A stretch of 64,000 bases of DNA from Saprospiraceae bacterium (GCA_029251525.1 JAQXDE010000005.1:123128-187127), one strand, 5' to 3'. Positions 9,503-19,053 are shown, numbered from the stretch's first letter. Numbers and translations: made by a program. The notes: generated by a model not told the origin, from the letters alone.

Positions 9503-10183
9503 TTAATTCTTATAATTTCCATTTTGGAATACTAATTTTAAACCATAATTTAAAAATCCATCTTCGTAATCACTTAGATTTACCCCAGTGTTTAAATCAT
9601 TTTCCAAGTTTGTCAAATTAAAATTAGTCCAAGGAATTTGTACGTATGGTTGAAAGGCCAAAGTCAAATTTTCATTTCCATAAACATTGAGACTAACGAA
9701 AAAATGGCTACTTGTACTTTTAGCGTTGAAGATATCATGTCTATCAGTTCTAGCTGTATACTCAGATCTAATCCTGATTTTGTTCCAATCGTAGCTAGCA
9801 CCAAAAGAAAATTGTTTTATGAAAAATTCAACTCCCAGTGAATAACTATCGAATCTATAATAAAGCTTTCGAAATTCATTTGCGTCAGTCAAAGGATTGA
9901 TTCCATCGAATTCGATCAATTGAAATTTTGGATTCCAATCTAGGTTCAATCCTACAAATCCAGCTCGGTATCGAGAGCCCAAATGGATTCCATGAAATGA
10001 TTTGAGAGATTTCATCTCAGTATAATTTTCTAAGGAGCTATTGTTGTTATTTATTTGATCAATAATCTTATTGTGAATGGTTGGTTTAGTTAAGCTATAT
10101 TTATATCCCACATTGATATTAAATTGGGCAGTAAGATGAGAGGGTAAAAAGAATCCAAAAAAGATGAATAAAATGAGTCGCAT
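9503..10183 (-). CDS. Secreted outer-membrane beta-barrel-like protein, unrecognised
   Basis: A 226-residue protein with a clear signal peptide (MRLILFIFFGFFLPSHLTAQ). After it come alternating hydrophobic/polar strands rich in Tyr, Phe and Asn (for example FSFGASYDWNKIRIRSEY) and a terminal strand LNYGLKLVFQNG close to the C-terminus, the usual look of a small 8-strand outer-membrane barrel. I do not recognise a named family. It is separated by 141 bp from the larger adhesin gene upstream on the same strand, so may be transcribed alone. Confidence 0.65.
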   Translation of the reverse strand: MRLILFIFFGFFLPSHLTAQFNINVGYKYSLTKPTIHNKIIDQINNNNSSLENYTEMKSLKSFHGIHLGSRYRAGFVGLNLDWNPKFQLIEFDGINPLTDANEFRKLYYRFDSYSLGVEFFIKQFSFGASYDWNKIRIRSEYTARTDRHDIFNAKSTSSHFFVSLNVYGNENLTLAFQPYVQIPWTNFNLTNLENDLNTGVNLSDYEDGFLNYGLKLVFQNGNYKN

Positions 10184-10324
10184 GGTTTCTATATTTTTGT
10201 AATTTTTAAATCGACCACAAGGTCTAAACTTTTTAGTTTTTTTTTTGAAAAAAGGAATTATGTGATCAATTTTTTTTGAATTCTTGATTTAACGGGTAAG
10301 AAAATAAAGTTACACTTGATGCCA

Positions 10325-12670
10325 CTATTTGGTAATTGTCAAATCTCCTGAATATGATATCACTTCCCCGTCTAAAAATTGAATCTCTGCAACCCAAACA
10401 TATACACCTGGATTGACAGGTTTTCCATTAAATGTTCCATCCCAGCCTTGTAGATCTATACTTGATTCTAAGTCAATACCATTAAAAACAGCTGCACCCC
10501 AACGATTAAATACAGTCAGTTTTTTTATTAACTCAACTTCAGAGCCTCCATGTAAATTAAAATAATCATTGTGACCATCAAAGTTGGGTGAGAAGGCATT
10601 TGGAGCAAAAAAATGACGAAATTTATTAACAGTAATGGTAATCGAATCTGTTGTGGTACAATCGTCTTCGGATGAAACAAACAAAGTGTAATTTCCATCA
10701 TTTAACGGTAAAAAAGTAGGACTTAAACAATCTGAGCAGTCAAAACTATTGCTGGGCGTCCAACTGATTTCTTGTAAATTGATATTGTTAAAAGTTGTTT
10801 GGAATGTATAAGTCTCTCCTAAATTGATGACTACATTTTCACCTAAATCAATTGTTGGAATTTGAGGAGAAACTAAAGTCTCTGTAATGGAAAAAACACA
10901 ACCATTTGCGTCCATCATCTGCAACTCGTAGATTCCTTCCGTTAAATTTTCAAAAAGTAAATCACTCGTGAAATTGTTTCCATCTAAGCTGAAAGTATAA
11001 GGAGCAATTCCTCCGCTATATTGAACAACATTTATAAAACCCGTGCTTGGTCCATCGCAAATTGGGTTGCTAAAGTCACCAGTCAAATTTAATGCAGTTG
11101 GCGCTATCATTTCAAAATTTCCAACAAGTGAACATCCAGAGAGATCAGTTACTGTAACAGAATAATTTCCACTCGTCAGATTGCTTATTAAGTCAGTTGT
11201 TTGATTCGAAGGCCAAGTGAAAGAATAATCAGAAACTCCACCTGATGGTAACACTTGTAAATTTCCATTAAAACTATTCTCGCAAGAAACATTGAATCCA
11301 TTAAAATCAGAAGCAACAAATTCCAAACTCATTTCAGTTGGTTCTGTTATTTCCGATATAATAATATCGCTGTTTCCAAAGTTATCCAAAATGGTAATCA
11401 GATAAGTTCCTTTGGGTAAATTATCAATCGAAACAAGCTCACCTACCAAAGCAATATTCCCAGCTCCTGAAGCTGTATTATTTAACTCCGTCCAAGTGAA
11501 GGAGAATGGTGGCGTTCCACTAACGACATTAAAAATAATACTACCTGAATTTTCTCCAAAACAAATTGGCGGAGTGAAAGTATCGTCACTTGTAATATTA
11601 CAAACGATGGTAAACAAATCTAAGTTAATAATACTATCACAGCCAAAGACTGAAGTTAAAACTTCCTGATAAGTTCCGGTTTGGGTAAAAGGTGTAGATC
11701 CAATTAACAAGCTGTCTCCATCACAAATATCTACATCAATATCTAAAACTGGTGTAACAATTTCAGTTAAATCAACTAACACCACACTATCACAACCTTC
11801 AAAATTTTGTAAGTTGAATTGAAAAAAGCCACCTTCGTAAATAACTGTATTTGCCACTAAAAAAGAATCTCCTTCGCAAAGAAAATTTATTAATTCAGTA
11901 TCAGGAACTGAATTAACTTGAATGACTGTACAAGAAGGAGGTGCAACGTCGCATGCGTTGCGGGCTGTTACACAAATAGTATAATTGCCATCATTTGGGA
12001 AGGTATATTCAATCGAATCTGTCGTAGTATTAATAACCGAGCCATTAACTGTCCACTCAAATTCAGTAGCTCCAGAGGGTGCGTTAAGATTATAAATAAA
12101 AGGAAAATCAGGACAGACAGTTTCGTCCCCTATAATATTGCCGGAAGAAATTAGTGGAGCAACTTGAGTGGAGCCGGATACTACCGTAAATTTCCAATCA
12201 CAATTATCTCCAAATGCGCCATCCATCACTAAGTAATAATATTGACCAATAACAAGAGGAATTGTATTAGAAAAGTTTTTACTCGTTCCCTCTGATACCG
12301 CAGTCCCAGCACCCCAACATTGAGAAACTTGTTGGTAATTTTCACAATTAATTCCTTCATAAATTCCAATTTCCAATCCAGGTCCCTGAACACAGTTCGA
12401 GACTGCTAAGTTGATTTCTAAATTTTCACTACCTGCAATAAACCCAATCCATTGTACATTATGTTGGACAATGGTACAAAAATCTAATGGTGCTAATCCA
12501 CTAATTGAGCTTTCATGTCTTCCTTCAAATCCATTAATATCACAAATAATGCAAGCGTCTTCACAAAAAGAGGTCATTGTTGGTGGGTTAATACACGGCT
12601 CAGGTTGTGCCAATATTTTTCCGAAAGAGAGGATGCCAAGAACGAGGAAGGGGATAGAATACTTGTTCAT
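10325..12670 (-). CDS. Gliding-motility-type (CHU_C) T9SS surface protein with SprB-like repeats
   Basis: A 781-residue protein. A signal peptide (MNKYSIPFLVLGILSFGKILAQ) is followed by a Cys-containing domain (about 25-165), a PKD-like segment (about 170-250, FPNDGNYTICVTARNAC), two Cys-pair repeats (about 260-355) of the same type as in the protein at the start of the window, three SprB-like repeats (about 360-610; SGGVSDYSFTWPSNQ and similar), a further PKD-like stretch (about 610-680), and a C-terminal CHU_C domain (about 690-781: FFAPNAFSPNFDGHND, FNRWGAAVFNG, WDGTFNGKPVNPGVYVW). CHU_C is the type B T9SS sorting domain. The protein is expected on the cell surface, probably adhesive (inference). 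Confidence 0.92.
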   Translation of the reverse strand: MNKYSIPFLVLGILSFGKILAQPEPCINPPTMTSFCEDACIICDINGFEGRHESSISGLAPLDFCTIVQHNVQWIGFIAGSENLEINLAVSNCVQGPGLEIGIYEGINCENYQQVSQCWGAGTAVSEGTSKNFSNTIPLVIGQYYYLVMDGAFGDNCDWKFTVVSGSTQVAPLISSGNIIGDETVCPDFPFIYNLNAPSGATEFEWTVNGSVINTTTDSIEYTFPNDGNYTICVTARNACDVAPPSCTVIQVNSVPDTELINFLCEGDSFLVANTVIYEGGFFQFNLQNFEGCDSVVLVDLTEIVTPVLDIDVDICDGDSLLIGSTPFTQTGTYQEVLTSVFGCDSIINLDLFTIVCNITSDDTFTPPICFGENSGSIIFNVVSGTPPFSFTWTELNNTASGAGNIALVGELVSIDNLPKGTYLITILDNFGNSDIIISEITEPTEMSLEFVASDFNGFNVSCENSFNGNLQVLPSGGVSDYSFTWPSNQTTDLISNLTSGNYSVTVTDLSGCSLVGNFEMIAPTALNLTGDFSNPICDGPSTGFINVVQYSGGIAPYTFSLDGNNFTSDLLFENLTEGIYELQMMDANGCVFSITETLVSPQIPTIDLGENVVINLGETYTFQTTFNNINLQEISWTPSNSFDCSDCLSPTFLPLNDGNYTLFVSSEDDCTTTDSITITVNKFRHFFAPNAFSPNFDGHNDYFNLHGGSEVELIKKLTVFNRWGAAVFNGIDLESSIDLQGWDGTFNGKPVNPGVYVWVAEIQFLDGEVISYSGDLTITK

Positions 12671-12853
12671 ACATTTTTTTTGTAAAACTAATCATTTTGA
12701 AGAATGAAGTTTAACTCATGAGGTGCATTTTTTCTTCATTTAGTTGCTTAGCTCTTATTGATTTTTGAGGGCTTTAAATAAACGAATCTTTAATTTTTTT
12801 GTAAAAATCTATTTTAATAATCATATTGCAAAAAAAAATAATCTAATACCTTT

Positions 12854-14911
12854 ATGGCAAAGAGAAAATCAACTAAGAAGTTAACCACATCAATTCCAAA
12901 GAAAGTAAAGAAATTAAATGTTCCTGACTTAATTATCGAAAGAGGATTTTGGAGAAAAAATGTTATTCCAGCATTAATTTTATTTGTTCTTTCAATTGGA
13001 TTATACATGCAAACTAAATCTTTTGATTATGTTTTGGATGATAAAATTGTTTATCATGAAAATGGTTTAGTCAAAAAAGGATTTGATGGAATTGCTGAGA
13101 TTTTTGGGACAGAAAGTATGGTGGGATATTTTGGTGAACAAATTAATCTTCTTCCTGGGAGTCGTTATCGGCCACTTTCGATTGCCACTTTTGCGATAGA
13201 GCATGAAATTTTTGGTCAAAAAAATTATAAGATTGAAAATTATTGGACTAAAGAATTTAAGAAATATCCAACTTTAGCAGATCGAGTCGATAAAGTAATT
13301 GCTGATGGAAATCTGTTTGAAGTTATTTTCCCAACGGAGGAAGATTTTCTGAATGGATTAAATGTTCATTTTTCAGCCGATGAAATTAATAAGTACAAAA
13401 AACAATTTCTTTTCCATGCTGCTTACTCCGATTCAGGAATTAGCCACGTAATCAATGTTTTATTGTACGGGTTATTAGTGTTGCTACTTTTTCGATTATT
13501 GGCAGTGCTTTTTCCTGCAGTTCAATCAAAGTGGTATTTGACTTTAGCTTTTATTTCTACTTTGCTTTTCGTTTTACATCCAATTCATGTAGAAGCAGTT
13601 GCTAATGTGAAAGGGCGGGATGAAATATTAGCATTGACAGGAGCACTCGCCACCATGTTGTTTACATTAAAATATATTGCTCATGAAAAACCAATTTACC
13701 TACTTTTATCAGGTGTAATTTTTTTATTTGGATTGTTGGCAAAAGAGCATGTACTTACTTTTATTGCGTTGATTCCCTTGACCAATTACTTTTTTACGAA
13801 TAGTTCTTTTAAGAAAAATGCGGTTTCAACTGTTCCAATGGTAATAGCTGGTTTGATTTTTCTTTATATGAGAAATGAGGCCATTGGGGGTGATAATATG
13901 TTTAATTTGAGTGGTGGAGAAGTTTCAAAGGACCTGATGAATAATCCTTTTGCGGAAATGTCTACAACGGAAGCTTTGGCAACTAAATTTTATACTTTAG
14001 GACTTTACATAAAACTTTTGCTTTTTCCGCATCCACTTACGCATGATTATTATCCGTACCATATTCCAATTATGGATTGGGGAAATTTGAGTACAATTTT
14101 ATCTTTTTTATTTTACATAGGAATGGGAGTTTTTGCAGTTTTAGGGTTGAAGAAAAAAAGTATACCAGCTTATGGGGTTTTCTTTTTTATGATTCCTCTT
14201 TTTGCTGTTTCAAATTTGATTATTTCTGTAGGGACATTTATGAATGATCGGTTTGTTTTTTTCTCTTCAGTTGGGTTTTGTATTATTTTAGGTTATTTGA
14301 TTTCTCGTAAATTACCCTCTCCCGTAATTAATTTAGGACTTTTGGGCGTTTTGATTTTAGGTTATTTTACTAAAACTTTGAATAGGGTTCCTGATTGGGA
14401 GAATAGTTACACATTAAATGTTTCGGCTATTAAGAATTCACCTAACAGTGCTCGAGCGAACCTTTTCATGAGTACTGCTCTGTTCAAAAATTATGCTCAA
14501 CGAGAAACTGATAGAGAAAAGAAAAAAGTCCTATTGCAAGAAGTGAAATCTTATGTTGATCGATCTTTAGAAATTTATCCAAATTATGGGTCAGCCATAA
14601 AGATGCAAGTAAAAATAGCTACTGATATATATAGGATTGAAAGTAAAATTGAGCCACTATTAAAAACCTTTGAAAGCATTATTAAGATTCGAAAGACGAA
14701 TGAATCAATAGACATTTACTTGAATCATTTTAAAAGTAATAATTCTTGGACTAAAGAATTAGCGGCCTTTAGTTATAAAATTGGGTATGAATACTTTCTT
14801 AAGAAATTAGGTGATCGGCAAATGGCAGTTAAGTATATTAATTATGGTATAAGTATTGACCCAAGCGATCCCTTGTTGCAAAAAGCAGTGACTGAATTAC
14901 AAGGTCAATGA
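12854..14911 (+). CDS. TMTC-like multi-pass membrane protein, probable GT-C glycosyltransferase with C-terminal TPR-like part
   Basis: A 685-residue protein with a basic cytoplasmic N-terminus (residues 1-30, many Lys), a first membrane helix at about 38-52 and about ten more to residue 510. After the first helix comes SFDYVLDDKIVYHENG, with the paired Asp seen in the first periplasmic loop of GT-C enzymes, and later HPIHVEAVANVKGRDEIL, typical of TMTC/O-mannosyltransferase-like bacterial proteins. The C-terminal 170 residues are soluble helices with TPR-like character (SARANLFMSTALFKNYA; SYVDRSLEIYPNYGSAIKMQ). Known of the family: sugar transfer from lipid-linked donors or an envelope assembly role; the actual acceptor is unknown. 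Single gene. Confidence 0.75.
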   Translation: MAKRKSTKKLTTSIPKKVKKLNVPDLIIERGFWRKNVIPALILFVLSIGLYMQTKSFDYVLDDKIVYHENGLVKKGFDGIAEIFGTESMVGYFGEQINLLPGSRYRPLSIATFAIEHEIFGQKNYKIENYWTKEFKKYPTLADRVDKVIADGNLFEVIFPTEEDFLNGLNVHFSADEINKYKKQFLFHAAYSDSGISHVINVLLYGLLVLLLFRLLAVLFPAVQSKWYLTLAFISTLLFVLHPIHVEAVANVKGRDEILALTGALATMLFTLKYIAHEKPIYLLLSGVIFLFGLLAKEHVLTFIALIPLTNYFFTNSSFKKNAVSTVPMVIAGLIFLYMRNEAIGGDNMFNLSGGEVSKDLMNNPFAEMSTTEALATKFYTLGLYIKLLLFPHPLTHDYYPYHIPIMDWGNLSTILSFLFYIGMGVFAVLGLKKKSIPAYGVFFFMIPLFAVSNLIISVGTFMNDRFVFFSSVGFCIILGYLISRKLPSPVINLGLLGVLILGYFTKTLNRVPDWENSYTLNVSAIKNSPNSARANLFMSTALFKNYAQRETDREKKKVLLQEVKSYVDRSLEIYPNYGSAIKMQVKIATDIYRIESKIEPLLKTFESIIKIRKTNESIDIYLNHFKSNNSWTKELAAFSYKIGYEYFLKKLGDRQMAVKYINYGISIDPSDPLLQKAVTELQGQ

Positions 14912-15043
14912 TTTAATAGAGTACATTTTTTATTTATATAAGTGTATTATAAATATATTATTAATTAATTAGTAATATCCTGTAAGTCAGTAACTTAGGT
15001 GTTGTGTATAAAGACGGGGAGGGTTTCTTTATTCCTATTCAGC

Positions 15044-15119
15044 AACAAAATGTTTTAAATTAATTAAAATAATTGTTGCTTTTAAAAACATTTTGTTTTA
15101 AATTTGTTTTGTCAAATAA
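15044..15119. promoter_or_regulatory. Inverted repeat and operator-like sequence before the glucosaminidase-fold gene
   Basis: AACAAAATGTTTT (15044-15056) is inverted at AAAACATTTTGTT (15085-15097): 13-bp arms with about 28 nt between. Just downstream GTTTTGTCAAATAA (15106-15119) matches 12 of 14 bases of GTTTTATCAAACAA at 54638-54651, in the control region of the paralogous gene. Both regions also contain TTTTAAAAACA. A shared repressor site is inferred. Confidence 0.45.
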
Positions 15120-15149
15120 GAATTAAATTTTTTTTTAAAAGAAATAGTT

Positions 15150-15929
15150 ATGTCTAATCAACCTTCCCCTGATAAAATGAAAAATCCTTTTGGAATCAAT
15201 TGGTATACAATTGTACTTTTTGTGGTACTTGCATTTATATTCGTTCGCAAAGATTTAAGTTTGAACTTCAACTTAAATGCACCCATGAAGGTTAACACAG
15301 AAAAATCACGAAAATATCAAGCTCCATCTCAAAAGGTTTCTAATTCTCGAAAAATAAATAAAAGTAAATTAACACAAAAAACTTCTTTGAAAAAAGAAGT
15401 TGCAAAAGAGATAAAGAAAGGAACATCAATGTTTAATTTCTTTGGTAACCCATTTAGAAAGGGAAAAAAAGAGAATGATTTGTTTAGAAAGTTAGAGAAC
15501 GTGAATCAATTAACAAAAGAAAGTTATCTAAAACGTTTCGCACACGTAGCTAAAAGCGAACAAGAGAAATTTCAAATACCGGCCTCCTTAATTTTAGCTA
15601 ATGCCTTATTACATAGTCAAGGTGGGCAGAATAATTTATCTTCAGATTATAACAACCATTTTTCAATTTTCTGTGGTGATGGATGGAATGGTGGGACTGG
15701 AAGTTTGGATGGAACTTGTTACAGAATTTATGAATCAGCATGGATGAGTTTTAGAAATCATAGTCAATATATTACTTCTGGTAAATTTGCAGATTTAATT
15801 AATTTAGGATCAACGGATTATCAAGGATGGGCAAAAGGGTTGGCAAAAAGGAACTTTTCAAAAGATGAAAATTTAGAACGAAACTTGATTCGAATAATCG
15901 AGCAATATGGCTTAAATGATCTGGACTGA
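15150..15929 (+). CDS. Membrane-anchored glucosaminidase-fold protein, catalytic Glu replaced by His
   Basis: 259 residues. One membrane helix at about 18-33, then the juxtamembrane motif LSLNFNLNAP (37-46), a Lys/Ser-rich linker, and a FlgJ/LytG-type glucosaminidase domain (about 120-259). The paralogue at 53620-54537 has the same order, including FNFNLSAP. In that paralogue the active-site segment reads ALIESRVGTS; here it reads ALLHSQGGQN, so the general-acid Glu is His155. Downstream features are kept (NNHFSIFC, YESAWMSFRNHSQY, GWAKGL). Known of the family: cleavage of peptidoglycan between GlcNAc and MurNAc. This copy is predicted not to cleave and may bind glycan or modulate the active paralogue (inference). 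It has its own long upstream region with inverted repeats. Confidence 0.8.
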   Translation: MSNQPSPDKMKNPFGINWYTIVLFVVLAFIFVRKDLSLNFNLNAPMKVNTEKSRKYQAPSQKVSNSRKINKSKLTQKTSLKKEVAKEIKKGTSMFNFFGNPFRKGKKENDLFRKLENVNQLTKESYLKRFAHVAKSEQEKFQIPASLILANALLHSQGGQNNLSSDYNNHFSIFCGDGWNGGTGSLDGTCYRIYESAWMSFRNHSQYITSGKFADLINLGSTDYQGWAKGLAKRNFSKDENLERNLIRIIEQYGLNDLD

Positions 15930-16004
15930 TAATCCAATTTATCAAGCTATTGCAAAGATTCTAAATTACAAAAAAAGGAAGTGCTTTTAAGGGATGAAAA
16001 TGTT

Positions 16005-16012
16005 TAAATTTG
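16005..16012 (+). promoter_or_regulatory. Bacteroidota -7 promoter element
   Basis: TAAATTTG, a perfect TAnnTTTG, ends 13 nt before the ATG of the DJ-1/PfpI gene, giving a very short leader. Confidence 0.6.
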
Positions 16013-16025
16013 TAAAAAAAGAACT

Positions 16026-16790
16026 ATGAAATATTTATTCCTTGCCTTTCTTTTTCTCTTTTTTCAAAATTGCAATACCTCGGAATCAATTTTAGAAAAA
16101 GGTATTCTTAAGGGTGAGATTTTAGTGTCTTTACCTTCTCCAAACGTAATTCATGAAAGATACAATGTGGCATTTTTAATTATGGATGGAGTGTACAATA
16201 CTGAATTGACTGCACCTTGGGATATTTTTCATCACACTAAATTCAAAAAAAATATCAAACCAATGAATGTCTTTTTGGTGGCAGATACATATGAACCTGT
16301 TTTGACCTTTGAGGGAATTCGATTATTACCAGATTATAATTATTTAAAAGATGAGATGCCAAAGTTTGATATTTTGGTAGTTCCAAGTGCGGAGCATCAC
16401 CTCGATTCAGATTTGGAAAATAAGGTTATGATTGATTTCGTGAAAAAGACGGGAGCAGAAGCACAATTTGTTACTTCTCATTGCGATGGAGCCTTTGTTT
16501 TAGCTAAGGCAGGCTTATTGAGCGGGGTTTCTTCTACGACTTTTCCAAGCGATATTTCAAAATACAAAAAGATGTTTCCAGAGTTAAAAGTGTATGATGA
16601 AATTGATGACAAAAAAGTTTTATTTGTTCATGACGGGAAATTTATCACTTCAGCTGGTGGCGCTAAATCTTTCGAGGCTGCTCTTTATTTATGTGAATAT
16701 TTATATGGAAAAGAGATTGCTAAAAGTCTCGCAGATGGATTGGTGATTGATTGGGACCTAGAGAATGTAACTCATGTTGTTGAGTGGTAA
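16026..16790 (+). CDS. DJ-1/PfpI-family lipoprotein
   Basis: 254 residues. The N-terminus is a lipoprotein signal (hydrophobic run ending FLFFQNC, Cys16), so it is likely envelope-anchored. The rest is a DJ-1/PfpI class I glutamine-amidotransferase-like fold: NVAFLIMDGVYNTELTAP (Glu60 in the usual acidic position), DILVVPSAEHH, and the nucleophile elbow TSHCDGAFVLAKAGLLSG with Cys153. Close relatives include AraC-type regulator N-domains and isonitrile hydratases; none of these is usually a lipoprotein, so the role is uncertain. It is convergent with the response regulator gene 34 bp away and has its own promoter. Confidence 0.85.
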   Translation: MKYLFLAFLFLFFQNCNTSESILEKGILKGEILVSLPSPNVIHERYNVAFLIMDGVYNTELTAPWDIFHHTKFKKNIKPMNVFLVADTYEPVLTFEGIRLLPDYNYLKDEMPKFDILVVPSAEHHLDSDLENKVMIDFVKKTGAEAQFVTSHCDGAFVLAKAGLLSGVSSTTFPSDISKYKKMFPELKVYDEIDDKKVLFVHDGKFITSAGGAKSFEAALYLCEYLYGKEIAKSLADGLVIDWDLENVTHVVEW

Positions 16791-16824
16791 AGAAATATTG
16801 AATATCAAATTCCTATTTTTTAGT

Positions 16825-17514
16825 CTAGGAGTTTACTGTCATAAACCTGAAACCAACTCCATGGATGTTTTCAATTCTTAAAGTTTTATCTTCTTTTAAA
16901 TATTTTCGCAAACGTGAAATAAAAACATCTAGGCTCCTTCCTAAAAAATAGTCATCTTCTCCCCAAATTGTTTCCAAAATATCAGAACGTTTCAGTACTT
17001 CATTTTTATTTTTGATAAAATATTTAAGTAAGTCGGCCTCTTTTTGTGTAAGTTGACGTTTGATTGATTTCTTTCTGAGTTGCAAGTTTTTATGATCAAA
17101 AGTGAAATTTCCTATCTGAAAAAGGTGATCATCATCTTTTATTACAATTTGACTTCTTTTAAGAAAAATTTCAATTTTTAAAATCAATTCTTCAATGCTA
17201 AAAGGTTTGGTGATATAATCATCTGCACCTAACCGCAGACCACGAATTCTATCTTCCTTCAGTGATTTAGCTGTTAAAAATAAAATGGGTACTTGTTTAT
17301 TTCGTTTCCGAATTTCTTCAGCAATCGTAAATCCATCCACATCAGGCAACATCACATCTAAAATGCACAAATCAAATTTTTTTGTTTTTATAATATCAAT
17401 TGCCTTTTGTCCATTTTCACAATAGGTTACTTGGTAGCCTTCTAATTCCAGGTTGTCACGAGTCACAAAACTTAGACTTTCATCATCTTCGACATAAAAT
17501 AAGTGTGCTTTCAT
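16825..17514 (-). CDS. OmpR-family response regulator
   Basis: 229 residues: a receiver domain (1-118) with the acidic pocket Glu9/Asp10/Asp11, phospho-acceptor Asp53 (LCILDVMLPDVDG), Thr81 and Lys103 (ITKPFS), followed by a winged-helix DNA-binding domain (about 130-229; LTQKEADLLKYF, GRSLDVFISRLRKYL). It lies 65 bp downstream of the kinase gene on the same strand and is the kinase's evident partner. The regulated genes cannot be told from here. Confidence 0.93.
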   Translation of the reverse strand: MKAHLFYVEDDESLSFVTRDNLELEGYQVTYCENGQKAIDIIKTKKFDLCILDVMLPDVDGFTIAEEIRKRNKQVPILFLTAKSLKEDRIRGLRLGADDYITKPFSIEELILKIEIFLKRSQIVIKDDDHLFQIGNFTFDHKNLQLRKKSIKRQLTQKEADLLKYFIKNKNEVLKRSDILETIWGEDDYFLGRSLDVFISRLRKYLKEDKTLRIENIHGVGFRFMTVNS

Positions 17515-17579
17515 TGTTATTTTATTTTTAATTTTCCACTATTTTTTTATTTCATTTAGTTTTAAAAACAATTTTTTAC

Positions 17580-18857
17580 TTAAAAGCCAGATTTTCGGAT
17601 TATTATTCTAAACTCTGTTCCCTCTCCCTCTTTACTTTTTGCCTCAATTTTCCAACCATGTGCCTTGCAAATATTTTTCACATAAAATAATCCTAATCCA
17701 AAACCTTTAATATTATGTACATCACCTGTCGGGACTCGGTAGAATTTTTGAAAAATTTGTGGTAAGAATTCTTTTTTTATTCCAATTCCTTTATCGATAA
17801 TTCTTAGCTCTAATTTATTTTCAATTTCTCTTGTCTTAATTGAAATCTCTGGAGTCGTTTTGCAATATTTAATCGCATTGTCGAGTAAGTTGTGAATGAT
17901 ATTGGTGAGATGTAATTTGTCCGCTTCAATGGAAGAATTGTCAGTTTGAAGATTCATCGAAATATTACCACCAATTTGTGGAATTTTGATTTCTTCGCTT
18001 TTTACAATATTTTCCAACAATGTATTCACATTTATCTTTTCTTTCTTTAATTCAAAAGAGTCACCTTCTAGTCTTGCAATTTGTAATACTTTTTCTACTT
18101 GGTTATTAAGTCTATCATTTTGAATATTTATAATGTTGGCATACCGAAGTAGTCGTTCATTTTTTTGAATTTCCTCATTTTTTAAAAAAACGTTTGATGA
18201 GATTTTAATGGTCGAAATAGGCGTTTTGAATTCATGCGTCATATTATTGATGAAATCTTTTTGCATTTGAGACAATCGCCTTTGTTTTAGAATTACTGTC
18301 AATGCATAGATGAAAAACAAAATTGTAATCAATGAAAGTACCGAAAATAAAATAGACAACTGCATCTCGCCCATCAAATGACTTTCTCGGTTAGGGAATG
18401 TTACTCCAAAATAATAGGTGAATTTGTCGACCTCAGGTAAGCGTTCAGTTTTTTTTGATGGCTCAGTATTCAGGTTATCAAAGGCACAGTAATTTCCGTA
18501 AACCATTTCTTGGCTAGAGCAATCATAAATACCATATTCAAAGTCCTCATTTAGTGAAATAACTTCTAATTCTTGTCGTAAAAAATGCTCGAGATTACCA
18601 GCATCAATACTTGCTTCTGTATTTACAACATAATAATTAGACGAGATTTGGGTTACTAATTCTTTGGAAGGTATTTCAAACTGATCTGCTTCAGCTAATT
18701 TTTCTGTAGTTTTCCGGAGGGCAATTCTAACACTCTGATTGAATTCTTTACTTTTAATATCCCATGTTTTGAGTACCCAATAGCTTTGAATGCTGATGAT
18801 ACCGATGATCGCCAATGCTCCTAAAATTACTACTCCAATTATTGTTTTATTCGACAT
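17580..18857 (-). CDS. Membrane sensor histidine kinase
   Basis: 425 residues. Two membrane helices (about 7-28 and 166-190) enclose a periplasmic sensor of about 135 residues that contains two Cys (YDCSS and NYCAF), a possible redox or disulfide pair. The cytoplasmic part has the H-box MTHEFKTPIS (His208), then an HATPase domain with the N-box NLLDNAIKY, DKGIGI and GFGLGLFYVKNI. No HAMP domain is evident. First gene of a kinase-regulator operon. The signal is unknown. Confidence 0.92.
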   Translation of the reverse strand: MSNKTIIGVVILGALAIIGIISIQSYWVLKTWDIKSKEFNQSVRIALRKTTEKLAEADQFEIPSKELVTQISSNYYVVNTEASIDAGNLEHFLRQELEVISLNEDFEYGIYDCSSQEMVYGNYCAFDNLNTEPSKKTERLPEVDKFTYYFGVTFPNRESHLMGEMQLSILFSVLSLITILFFIYALTVILKQRRLSQMQKDFINNMTHEFKTPISTIKISSNVFLKNEEIQKNERLLRYANIINIQNDRLNNQVEKVLQIARLEGDSFELKKEKINVNTLLENIVKSEEIKIPQIGGNISMNLQTDNSSIEADKLHLTNIIHNLLDNAIKYCKTTPEISIKTREIENKLELRIIDKGIGIKKEFLPQIFQKFYRVPTGDVHNIKGFGLGLFYVKNICKAHGWKIEAKSKEGEGTEFRIIIRKSGF

Positions 18858-19053
18858 GGGAATTGATTAAAAGTAACTAGATTTTAATTAAAACGATTTA
18901 TTTGGAAAGTAGTTGCTCTTTAAATTTTTATTGTTATTTCAATTTCTTGCTTATTTACCCAAATGTAAAATGCTTAACAACATATTAACAAAAAAAACTA
19001 AGTCTAAACCTAAAAAGAGAAAAAGGAAATTTTAAAAAACCCAAAGGAAAAAT

